From contig MGVW01000028.1 of the NCBI GenBank assembly GCA_001800675.1, forward strand, positions 1 through 30,528: DNA of 30,528 nt, written 5' to 3'. Made by a program: the position numbers and the translations under genes. Of this stretch, positions 23,285 through 29,759 are shown piece after piece. How positions within the stretch are numbered: the first letter of the stretch is position 1; each line of letters opens with the position of its first letter. The notes beneath the pieces were generated by a model, which was not told where the DNA came from, did not search any database, and saw only the letters and a list, made by a program, of their open reading frames with translations. This DNA is from Euryarchaeota archaeon RBG_13_57_23 (GTDB lineage: Archaea > Thermoplasmatota > Thermoplasmata > UBA10834).

Positions 23285-24763
23285 ATGGCGGACGAACCAC
23301 AGCAACCGAAGCAGCCGAAGAAGATAGTGCCCAAGAAGTACCCCATGCCTGAGCAGGACCCGAAGGAGAGGATCAGGAACTTCAACGAGGTCCCGATCGG
23401 ACAGGAGGCCCAAACGGCCATCCTTGAGGCTCAGAGATGCCTACAGTGCAAGCGCGGCCCCAACAGGAAGGTCTGCATGGACGGGTGTCCGGTCGAGATA
23501 GACATCCCCGTGTTCATCAAGCAGGTCCAAGAGGGCAACTTCGAGGAGGCCATCAGGATAATCAGGCAGAAGCAGAACCTGCCAGCAGTGTGCGGCCGGG
23601 TTTGCCCCTACGAGAACCAATGCGAGGGCCTATGCGTCGTCGGGAAGAAGAACGAGCCCGTCGGCATCGGCAGGCTCGAGCGGTTCCTGGCTGACTGGGA
23701 GCGCAAGGAGATGAAGAAGGGCAAGGTCGAGGTCCCACCGCCGACGGGCAAGCAGGTCGCCGTGGTCGGAGCTGGCCCCGCGGGCCTAACAGTCGCAGGA
23801 GACCTCGCGAAGCTTGGACACAAGATCACCATCTTCGAGGCGTTGCAGTACTGCGGCGGTGTGCTCGTGTACGGCATCCCCGAGTTCAGGCTTCCGAAGG
23901 AGATCGTCCACGCCGAGGTCGACTACATCAGGCGGATGGGAGTCGACATCAAGAACGATTTCGTGGTCGGGAAGCTGGAAACGGTCGACGAGCTCATGAG
24001 GGACTACGACGCGGTGTTCGTGGCTACTGGTGCCGGTCTGCCCGACTGGACCAACCTGAAGGGGGAGAACCTGAACGGCATAATGTCCGCGAACGAGTTC
24101 CTGACCAGGGTCAACCTCATGAAGGCGTTCAAGTTCCCGGAGTACGACACTCCAATCCGTGCCGGCGAGCGCGTCGTGACCATCGGCGGCGGCAACGTCG
24201 CCATGGACTGCGCAAGGACTTCGCTCAGGCTAGGGTGCAAGGAGAGCGTCATATTGTACAGAAGGTCCGATGCTGAGCTGCCCGCGAGGCGCGAGGAAGT
24301 GCACCACGCCCAGCAAGAGGGAGTGAGATTCGAGCTGCTCGCCGCGCCTGTCGAGTTCATCGGCGACGACTGCGGCAACGTGAAGCAGGTCAAGGCCATT
24401 CGCATGCAGCTGGGCGAGCCGGACGCCTCTGGAAGGAGGAGACCGGTCAAGATCCCAGGCTCAGAATTCCTGATCGACGCGCAGACGGTGCTCATCGCAA
24501 TCGGCCAGAGCCCCAACCCGCTGGTGCCGATGACCACACCCGACCTGAAGACTACCAAGGAGGGCACGATCGCGGTGGACGAGGAGGGCAGGACCTCGAA
24601 GAAGGCCGTATGGGCCGGAGGCGACATCGCCTCAGGCGCAGCGACAGTCATCCTCGCCATGGGCGACGGCAAGAAGGCCGCGAAGTCCATGCACAGATAC
24701 CTCACGCAGGATCAGTCTTGGCCCGCGCCCGAGGTCTTCGAGAAGCTCTCGTGCGAGATGTAG
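23285..24763 (+). CDS. NADPH-dependent flavoprotein subunit (NfnB/SudA/GltD type)
   Basis: A 492-residue member of the glutamate synthase small-subunit family. N-terminal cysteines for two [4Fe-4S] clusters appear as RCLQC, VCMDGCP and CGRVCPYENQCEGLC. Two dinucleotide folds follow: VAVVGAGPAGLTVAGDLAKL for FAD near residue 157 and VVTIGGGNVAMDCARTSLRL for NADPH near 299, then the closing FAD segment AVWAGGDIASGAATVILAMG. The ATG at 23285 directly follows the TAG of the NfnA-like gene, so the two proteins are surely partners. Either they form an Nfn/Sud-type heterodimer or this protein is the NADPH-oxidising subunit of the split glutamate synthase; sequence alone does not separate these. Downstream a T-rich stretch precedes the converging histidine kinase. 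Confidence 0.93.
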   Translation: MADEPQQPKQPKKIVPKKYPMPEQDPKERIRNFNEVPIGQEAQTAILEAQRCLQCKRGPNRKVCMDGCPVEIDIPVFIKQVQEGNFEEAIRIIRQKQNLPAVCGRVCPYENQCEGLCVVGKKNEPVGIGRLERFLADWERKEMKKGKVEVPPPTGKQVAVVGAGPAGLTVAGDLAKLGHKITIFEALQYCGGVLVYGIPEFRLPKEIVHAEVDYIRRMGVDIKNDFVVGKLETVDELMRDYDAVFVATGAGLPDWTNLKGENLNGIMSANEFLTRVNLMKAFKFPEYDTPIRAGERVVTIGGGNVAMDCARTSLRLGCKESVILYRRSDAELPARREEVHHAQQEGVRFELLAAPVEFIGDDCGNVKQVKAIRMQLGEPDASGRRRPVKIPGSEFLIDAQTVLIAIGQSPNPLVPMTTPDLKTTKEGTIAVDEEGRTSKKAVWAGGDIASGAATVILAMGDGKKAAKSMHRYLTQDQSWPAPEVFEKLSCEM

Positions 24764-24799
24764 GTCGCGCCCGGACGCTTCGAAACCCCTTCCCAATGG

Positions 24800-24806
24800 T
24801 TTTATT
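24800..24806 (+). terminator. T-rich probable terminator after nfnB-like gene
   Basis: TTTTATT lies about 40 bases after the stop, in an otherwise GC-rich region, and fits the oligo-T terminators of archaea. No hairpin is needed or seen. The gap from 24764 to 24850 holds no gene. Confidence 0.4.
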
Positions 24807-24850
24807 CAAAAAGCTCTCTATCACATGGATATCTTTCTATATTGTGCTAA

Positions 24851-26671
24851 TTAAGTCGGGCGCTGCTTGAAGGGCACCGTGAAGTGGAAAGTGCTCCCTT
24901 GGCCCTTCTTGCTCTCGAACCACATGTCTCCGCCGTGGCGTCTCACGATTTCCTTGCTCGTGTAGAGGCCTATCCCGACGCGTCCGTCCTCCCTCACGAG
25001 CCCTGCGTCCGCGAGGAAGAACCTGTCGAAGATCTTGTCCTGCTCCTCCTCGGCTATGCCCACGCCGTTGTCCCTGACCCACAGGTGAACCTTGCCACCC
25101 AGTATGTCCGCACCAATGGTGATCTTGCCGCCAGGGGCCGTGTACTTCACGGCATTGCCGATGAGGTTCTCGATGACGTCGTGTATCCTCACCCTGTCCG
25201 CCATGACGGTCGGGAGCTCGTTCCCGAACAGGACGTTCACGGTGTGGTTCTTGCCTTGTATGTCGCTGCTGAGGTCCTCAAGGACCTCCCGGGTGACCAT
25301 GGCCATGTTGATCGGTTCGAAATCGAGCTCCAGGGTCTTCTTGTCCAGGCGCGACATCTCCAGCATCGACGACACAAGGATGTTGATCCTGTTCACCTGA
25401 TGGAGTATGGTCTTGAATTTTTCCTGCATCTTCGGGGTCACTTCTCCGTACATCCCCGAGGCGGTCATCTCGACATATCCGTGGATGGTCGTGAGCGGAG
25501 TCCTCAGCTCGTGTGATATGGTGTCCACGAGGCTGTCCTTCATCTTGTCCAGGTCCTTGCTCTCGTCGTACGCCTGCTGCACCGTATCGTAGTTCTTCTT
25601 CAGCTCTTCCCTCAGCCGCGCGTTCTCGATCGCGATGGCCACATGCGTCGCAAAGGGCTCAGAAACCGCGACTTCGACGGTGGTGAATTTCCGGCTCTTC
25701 TCTCTGTAGACTTCAAGGACGCCCTGTACTCCCTGCTTGGTCTTCAGCGGGATGGCCATCATCGTCTGACGTATCTCAAGGTCCTCGATTCCCGGGATGT
25801 CGTCGACCCTAGGGTCGTCCATGGAGTCCTCGACTATCTCGACCTTCCCGGATTTGGCCACCTCACCGGCGAGTCCAGTCAGTGGTCCGATGTCCGCGAG
25901 CACCTCGTCGACATACGGTCCAGTGGCGTAGATGGGAACCAGCAAATTCCTGTTCCAGTCTACCAGATAGACGCTTATCTCGTCGAACGGGACCATATCG
26001 TTCATCCTGTCCGCGATGGTCCGCAGAGTATCCTTGAGATCGGTCGATTCCTGGATGGCGGCGGTCGTGTCCAGCAGCGCTCTGAACAGCTTCACTGTCC
26101 TGTTCAGGGCGCTGACAAGTTTCGCGTTGGCTATGGCGATTGACGCCAGGCTGCCGAACATCTCGAGCGTGCCGACGGTCTCAGACGTAGGCAGCTTACG
26201 ATTGACCGGGCCATCTGGCTCCAGAAACCCGAGCAGATTCCCGTCGGGATCCTTGAACAGGACGTACATCACATCGAGTTCGTGCCAGTCGTTCGGGTGT
26301 GCCCTCGGTTCCTTGACTCGTTCGGGGTGTAGGACGCTGTAGTAGTTCGACCCGTTCTCTTCCGGCTGCGCCTTGAACACATAGGTCACGCGGCCGAGCT
26401 TCTCGGCCTTGTCCAGGTCTTCCATGATCGACTGTCTGGATTTGGATAGTCCAGCGGTCCTCTCAGAAACACCGCTCGGAAATCCCTTGCTGGCTTTGAG
26501 AACGAAATTGTCGCGCTCCTCGTCAAGGATGAAGGCGTCACATGCCTCAAAACCGAAATTGTCTGTGATGGCGTCAACGATCATCCTGAGGATGGTGTCG
26601 ATGTCCCGTGCCATCATGATCGAGGCGGCTATCTCGAACGTACTCCTGGCTTTCTCCTCGTCCACACTCAT
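24851..26671 (-). CDS. GAF-GAF sensor histidine kinase
   Basis: A soluble 606-residue histidine kinase with no transmembrane segment. Two GAF sensor domains lie at about residues 25 to 185 and 205 to 350, joined to the kinase by a coiled coil (ARLREELKKNYDTVQQAYDE). The HisKA box is SHELRTPLTTIHGY with phospho-acceptor H387. The HATPase domain has the N box ENLIGNAVKYT (N506), G1 DNGVGIAEEEQDKIFDRFF (D534) and G2 GRVGIGLYTSKE. The first GAF has odd inserts with FKDPDGNLLGFLEPDG. No response regulator is adjacent, so it is an orphan. Ligands cannot be told. The ATG at 26671 gives a natural N-terminus, although the TATA-like element is closer to it than expected. Confidence 0.92.
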   Translation of the reverse strand: MSVDEEKARSTFEIAASIMMARDIDTILRMIVDAITDNFGFEACDAFILDEERDNFVLKASKGFPSGVSERTAGLSKSRQSIMEDLDKAEKLGRVTYVFKAQPEENGSNYYSVLHPERVKEPRAHPNDWHELDVMYVLFKDPDGNLLGFLEPDGPVNRKLPTSETVGTLEMFGSLASIAIANAKLVSALNRTVKLFRALLDTTAAIQESTDLKDTLRTIADRMNDMVPFDEISVYLVDWNRNLLVPIYATGPYVDEVLADIGPLTGLAGEVAKSGKVEIVEDSMDDPRVDDIPGIEDLEIRQTMMAIPLKTKQGVQGVLEVYREKSRKFTTVEVAVSEPFATHVAIAIENARLREELKKNYDTVQQAYDESKDLDKMKDSLVDTISHELRTPLTTIHGYVEMTASGMYGEVTPKMQEKFKTILHQVNRINILVSSMLEMSRLDKKTLELDFEPINMAMVTREVLEDLSSDIQGKNHTVNVLFGNELPTVMADRVRIHDVIENLIGNAVKYTAPGGKITIGADILGGKVHLWVRDNGVGIAEEEQDKIFDRFFLADAGLVREDGRVGIGLYTSKEIVRRHGGDMWFESKKGQGSTFHFTVPFKQRPT

Positions 26672-26682
26672 TCATAATTGGG

Positions 26683-26692
26683 CATATATATC
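26683..26692 (-). promoter_or_regulatory. TATA-like element upstream of the histidine kinase
   Basis: GATATATATG on the minus strand. It is only about 12 bases before the ATG at 26671, too close for normal leaderless spacing, so either another element is used or translation starts further in (for example at 26617). Confidence 0.4.
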
Positions 26693-26699
26693 TCCCTTT

Positions 26700-26709
26700 T
26701 GCACGTGCA
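26700..26709. promoter_or_regulatory. Perfect palindrome in the kinase/ferredoxin divergent region
   Basis: TGCACGTGCA is a perfect 10-bp palindrome just upstream of the kinase TATA-like element. It could be an activator or repressor site. Function unknown. Confidence 0.35.
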
Positions 26710-26770
26710 TATCATCCTTGATACTCAACCGATGAAAATGTTCAATAACAGGAGGTTGGAAGTCATACGA

Positions 26771-26791
26771 TTGTGCGAATATTCTGCACAA
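26771..26791. promoter_or_regulatory. Inverted repeat touching the ferredoxin TATA box
   Basis: TTGTGC, 9 bases, GCACAA, with GAATATTC in the centre. It ends two bases before the TATA box at 26794, over the BRE position, where a bound repressor would block TFB/TBP. A good operator candidate. Confidence 0.5.
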
Positions 26792-26793
26792 CC

Positions 26794-26801
26794 ATAAAAT
26801 A
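26794..26801 (+). promoter_or_regulatory. TATA box of the small ferredoxin gene
   Basis: ATAAAATA lies 28 bases before the ATG at 26830, so the message should be leaderless. This spacing decides the start over a GTG at 26773, which lies upstream of the TATA box. Confidence 0.65.
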
Positions 26802-26829
26802 CGGCGTCGCCGTAGACTCCTTCGATAAC

Positions 26830-27015
26830 ATGCCAGTCAAGTTCGAAAGGAACCTCTGCGACCAGAACCCATACTGCCCAGCAGCGAGGAAGTGCCCGAA
26901 GGGGGCTCTGCACATCGATCGCAAGACCTTCAGACCGACCTTCGATCACGAGAAGTGCACTGGCTGCGCGGTCTGCGTCTCAAGCTGTCCCAGAGGGGCG
27001 GTCCACGAGGCCTAG
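26830..27015 (+). CDS. Small 4Fe-4S ferredoxin-like protein
   Basis: A 61-residue cytoplasmic electron carrier. The C-terminal half holds a full [4Fe-4S] motif, CTGCAVCVSSCP (C43, C46, C49, C53). The N-terminal half has C10, C16 and C22 (LCDQNPYCPAARKCPKGA) in place of the usual CxxCxxCxxxCP, so there are seven cysteines in all and the first cluster may be absent, three-iron or unusually ligated. The ATG at 26830 is fixed by the TATA box 28 bases upstream. Its 3' end meets that of the FTR-like gene three bases away on the other strand; the neighbouring gene suggests it may be the electron donor for thiol reduction. Confidence 0.85.
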   Translation: MPVKFERNLCDQNPYCPAARKCPKGALHIDRKTFRPTFDHEKCTGCAVCVSSCPRGAVHEA

Positions 27016-27018
27016 GCT

Positions 27019-27429
27019 CTACGCTTTCTTCCAGAAAAGGCCACAGTGGCACTTACCGTTCTTCTCGACGTCCCCGCCCCTCGTCGGCTTGCAGGGGCAC
27101 TGGTACTCGGGCACGTGCTCCATCCGGCAGGGGCAGTAGAAGTCGCCGAATCGCTTGTACTTGCCCAGCAGCCCCTCGACGATGTCCTCTTTGACGTCGT
27201 TGAAGACGTATCCCCTTATCTCCGCGAAGCCGTCGATCCTGCTGCGTATCTCCTTCTCGGTACCCCTGTCGACCCTGTCCCCGATCCATCCGTCTGCGGT
27301 CTTCCTGAGCGTCAGTCTCTCCCCGCAGATGGGGCACACGACAACGGATCCTTCCGACCAGCCCTCTGAGTACTTGAACTTGGCCAGACAGACCGGGCAA
27401 TAGACTCTTTCGACCTTCGCGTCGCTCAT
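27019..27429 (-). CDS. Ferredoxin:thioredoxin reductase catalytic-like protein with N-terminal zinc ribbon
   Basis: A 136-residue protein. The C-terminal part has the catalytic FTR pattern CPC (C99, C101), CPC (C111, C113), CHC (C127, C129) ending CHCGLFWK, which holds a [4Fe-4S] cluster beside a redox disulfide and passes ferredoxin electrons to thioredoxins. Spacings (9 and 13 residues) are different from the plant CPC-X16-CPC-X8-CHC. The N-terminal part is a rubredoxin-like ribbon with YCPVC (C11, C14) and VCPIC (C32, C35), an added module. No variable subunit gene is seen, as usual outside oxygenic phototrophs. The gene overlaps the glutaredoxin stop by four bases (ATGA), so glutaredoxin and FTR are made together and probably work together. 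Confidence 0.9.
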   Translation of the reverse strand: MSDAKVERVYCPVCLAKFKYSEGWSEGSVVVCPICGERLTLRKTADGWIGDRVDRGTEKEIRSRIDGFAEIRGYVFNDVKEDIVEGLLGKYKRFGDFYCPCRMEHVPEYQCPCKPTRGGDVEKNGKCHCGLFWKKA

Positions 27430-27683
27430 AGGTTCAATGCCTTCTTCAGCCTCTGCTCGTCATGTCCGACCCAGTGCTCCGTTCCGATGACGACGACCGG
27501 GAACGATCTCATTCCAGTCAGCTTCTCCACCTTGTCGAGGACCTCATCCTGTTTTGAGTCATCGAGAAGGTCGACATCGATGTGCTCGTATGCGACCTTG
27601 TGGTCATCTAGGAATCGCTTTGTCCTCTTGCAGTAGGGGCATGTGCTCAGGGCGTAGACGACGATCTTGTGTTTCTCGGCCAT
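27426..27683 (-). CDS. Glutaredoxin/NrdH-like redoxin
   Basis: An 85-residue thioredoxin-fold protein with active site CPYC (C15, C18) after ALST, a cis-proline loop RSFPVVVIG and the closing VGHDEQRLKKAL. This is the glutaredoxin-like/NrdH size and pattern. Archaea of this type usually lack glutathione, so the reductant is probably the FTR-like protein encoded by the overlapping downstream gene. The ATG at 27683 is chosen because GCGGTGAT lies just upstream; the in-frame GTG at 27692 is part of that ribosome site. It is the first gene of the two-gene unit. Confidence 0.9.
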   Translation of the reverse strand: MAEKHKIVVYALSTCPYCKRTKRFLDDHKVAYEHIDVDLLDDSKQDEVLDKVEKLTGMRSFPVVVIGTEHWVGHDEQRLKKALNL

Positions 27684-27733
27684 CGATATCACCGCACTCC
27701 GTGTCGCTTCTAGATTACTCCGCTAGCAGCGTT

Positions 27734-27752
27734 CCGAAGCATGATTCTTCGG
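27734..27752. promoter_or_regulatory. Inverted repeat in the glutaredoxin-FTR promoter region
   Basis: CCGAAG, 7 bases, CTTCGG, perfect arms. It lies between a weak TATA-like CTTATT (near 27755, minus strand) and the predicted start of transcription, and also after the stop of the PIN gene. It may be an operator or a hairpin at the end of the PIN message. Confidence 0.4.
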
Positions 27753-27777
27753 CAATAAGCCTTTCTCCCGAACGCGC

Positions 27778-28869
27778 TCACCCATTGGCCCATCCGAGGA
27801 CGCGCCTGCAGATCTCGAGTTGCCTCGAGACGGTGTCGTGTTTCCCCTCCTCAGGGAAGACCACTTTGACATGCTCCCGCGCGTAGTCGGTGCTGCTCTT
27901 CCCGCCCCACTCGCCGAAGACTCGCACTTCCTCGTTATCCAGCGAGATGACCCCGAAGGTCACCGCGAGATCGTAGATCAGGTCGGACATCTTCCACGGG
28001 TCTATCCTGGCGTGCTCGGGAACTGCGAACGGTATCTCGAGCTGGAGCGGCATCAGCTCGCCAGCGCGTGCGTGAGTCACCATGTCCTCGTCCGCCGTGA
28101 GCAGGACGACGTCGTAGTCGTTGCTCCTCGCCCAGTGCTTGTACGATTGGGCGATTTCGATATCGTTGTGCTCCTTGTCCCTCGCAGGAGTGCCCTTAAT
28201 CCTCAACGCGCGCAGTTCCGTCAACAGATATTCCGTCTCATTCATCGCGAGCTTCGAGACTCTTGTGCGACGGCCGCTACCGTTAGAGAATTCCTGGAGC
28301 AACTCGGGGTGCGAGAAGACCTGCGCGAGCGCCCTTATCTCGTCTCTCGAATACTTGTGAGTCACCCTGGAATCGATTTCGAGGAGCACAACCTCGCTGA
28401 CGACGTACCTGAAATCCCCCGCCTGCACTGTCCTGCCTGTGGAATCGACCAGGGGGAGATGCCTGGAAAGGAATCGGTCGTACAGTATGTTGGTGTCGAC
28501 GGCCACGAATACTGGCCGTGGCCTCTTGTTCGGATCTCTCGAGTCTTCTCTGAGCGCTATGAGTCTGTCGGTTATCTCCTGCTCGTTCTTGTAGTTGAGG
28601 AACCCGGAGGACAACAGGCAGTTCCTGAGGTCCGAATACGACGGCAGCTCGTCCGCGCTCACCGACCTGTCGAGAGGCCTCTTCGAGTTCCTCGCCCAGT
28701 CGAACGCGTCCGGACGAACGATGCTCTTCAGCTCGGGCTTTCCGATGTCGAGCGTGAACAGTTCCGTCCCGTAGAACGGATATGAGACATGGATGTACCT
28801 GGTCTCTCCACGGTAGATCGCGTTGGTGAGGATCTGCAGCTCCCGCCTGGACATGACGAGCTCCTTCAC
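27778..28869 (-). CDS. PIN-domain nuclease, partner of a CARF-like protein
   Basis: A 363-residue protein with a PIN-type RNase fold at about residues 120 to 275: VFVAVDTNILYD (D125), SEVVLLEID (E164), KEHNDIEIA (D236) and VVLLTADEDMVTHA (D260). These four acidic positions are the metal-binding set of active PIN nucleases. A unique N-terminal domain of about 115 residues (with YIHVSYPFYGTELFTLD) and a C-terminal domain (with GEWGGKSSTDYAREHV) flank it; neither is known to me. This is far longer than VapC toxins (about 130 residues). Start: GTG at 28869, six bases after GGAGGT and overlapping the CARF-like gene's stop (GTGA); a GTG at 28875 and an ATG at 28854 are alternatives. Tight coupling suggests the nuclease is governed by the CARF-like protein. 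Confidence 0.85.
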   Translation of the reverse strand: MKELVMSRRELQILTNAIYRGETRYIHVSYPFYGTELFTLDIGKPELKSIVRPDAFDWARNSKRPLDRSVSADELPSYSDLRNCLLSSGFLNYKNEQEITDRLIALREDSRDPNKRPRPVFVAVDTNILYDRFLSRHLPLVDSTGRTVQAGDFRYVVSEVVLLEIDSRVTHKYSRDEIRALAQVFSHPELLQEFSNGSGRRTRVSKLAMNETEYLLTELRALRIKGTPARDKEHNDIEIAQSYKHWARSNDYDVVLLTADEDMVTHARAGELMPLQLEIPFAVPEHARIDPWKMSDLIYDLAVTFGVISLDNEEVRVFGEWGGKSSTDYAREHVKVVFPEEGKHDTVSRQLEICRRVLGWANG

Positions 28870-29345
28870 TTCCACACCTCCTCCTTCAGGTCCACGAAGT
28901 GCTGCAGGTGGAACGGTATCATCGGGTACGGGTTCGCGGCGTTCCTCATGTCCTCGAGATAGAGATAGAACACGTGGTCGACCTGCTTCTGCCAGGCCGA
29001 AATCAGCGCTGACGAGATGATGGCTTTCCTGCCAGGCGTGATGTCTATCGCCACTTCGTTCCCGGCCGCTCGCTCCTGCTCCATGATCGAGGTGATCTTC
29101 TTGCCGGACGAGGCGAAATCACCCTCGTCGATCTCGAGCAGCACTGGCGCGACCCGCTTGCCATAGGATTCGGTCAGTGTCTGGATCCACGACGCGAGGC
29201 TCTCCGCCTCCGTTAGGCGTCCCCTCGACGTGAAGAGGTAGATCTTGTCCGGCATGTACCCTTTGCAGCAGATCGCTGCCCAGAGGGCGTTCAGCACTGG
29301 CCATTTGCTGATGCCGGTCATCGTGATGTAGACTCTGAGTGCCAT
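28866..29345 (-). CDS. CARF-like Rossmann-fold protein
   Basis: A 159-residue soluble protein with the layout of a CARF ligand-sensing domain: strand RVYITMTGISKWPVLNALWA, strand DKIYLFTSRG, a helix with EAESLASWIQTLTE, strand APVLLEIDE, then NEVAIDITPGRKAIISSALI followed by DHVFYLYLED. The DITPGRKA loop corresponds to the D(L/I)TGGTK-type loop of CARF proteins, which bind cyclic oligoadenylates and control attached nucleases. No HEPN or other effector is fused; instead the next gene encodes a PIN nuclease with a four-base overlap. An AGTATTAT element (29377-29384) predicts a nearly leaderless message starting near 29354. CARF assignment is by pattern only; another Rossmann-type nucleotide sensor is possible. 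No Cas gene or array is nearby. Confidence 0.72.
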   Translation of the reverse strand: MALRVYITMTGISKWPVLNALWAAICCKGYMPDKIYLFTSRGRLTEAESLASWIQTLTESYGKRVAPVLLEIDEGDFASSGKKITSIMEQERAAGNEVAIDITPGRKAIISSALISAWQKQVDHVFYLYLEDMRNAANPYPMIPFHLQHFVDLKEEVWK

Positions 29346-29450
29346 TCCCGTCGGCTCATAATGCGAGAGGGCCGTGATAATACTCACGCAACGGCGTACT
29401 GGCGCGAATTTCACGTCAGAAATCCACGCTCAAAAACCCTGATGGGATAG

Positions 29451-29458
29451 TACAAATA
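29451..29458 (+). promoter_or_regulatory. TATA-like box before the 58-codon peptide gene
   Basis: TACAAATA lies 32 bases before the ATG at 29490, the spacing expected for a nearly leaderless message. Confidence 0.45.
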
Positions 29459-29489
29459 GAGCCATGTCGATTCGTAACACGGGGAAACT

Positions 29490-29666
29490 ATGAGGAGACT
29501 ATGGATCATCGCAGCTGGCGTGCTAGCCTTGGGGTTCGTTGCCGCATTGGCAATAGTTGGAGTTGCACCTGACGGGGGACACACGTGGATTGACTCCATA
29601 CAGACAGCAATGAGCTGTGCTGTAGACAAGATCAGCCCCACTGGCGGACACACTTGGATCGACTGA
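29490..29666 (+). CDS. Small membrane or secreted peptide with duplicated GGHTWID
   Basis: A 58-residue ORF, easily missed for its size. The N-terminus is MRRLW, followed by about 20 hydrophobic residues (IIAAGVLALGFVAALAIVGV), which fits a signal peptide or a single membrane anchor with the rest outside. The exposed part carries GGHTWID at residues 29 to 35 and again at 52 to 58, the very end, 23 codons apart; the third-base differences between the copies (for example ACG/ACT and ATT/ATC) point to selection on the protein. One cysteine lies between them (MSCAV). A TATA-like box 32 bases upstream supports transcription. It lies alone between the CARF-like gene (divergent) and the TPR gene (converging). 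Function unknown; a short signal or surface peptide is possible. Confidence 0.6.
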   Translation: MRRLWIIAAGVLALGFVAALAIVGVAPDGGHTWIDSIQTAMSCAVDKISPTGGHTWID

Positions 29667-29759
29667 ACAACAAATCGATGGATATCAGTAGACGGAGCAT
29701 TCTCCGTCCATTGAACCATCTCTAGGATTTCATACCAGGAAATAGTCTATACGCGATTC

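Noticed and set aside
27778..28869. VapBC toxin-antitoxin pair
   Set aside because: The PIN protein is far too long for VapC, and its partner is a Rossmann-type protein, not a small DNA-binding antitoxin.
27778..29345. Type III CRISPR-Cas locus around the CARF-like gene
   Set aside because: No repeat-spacer array, no Cas10 and no other Cas protein is visible on either side.
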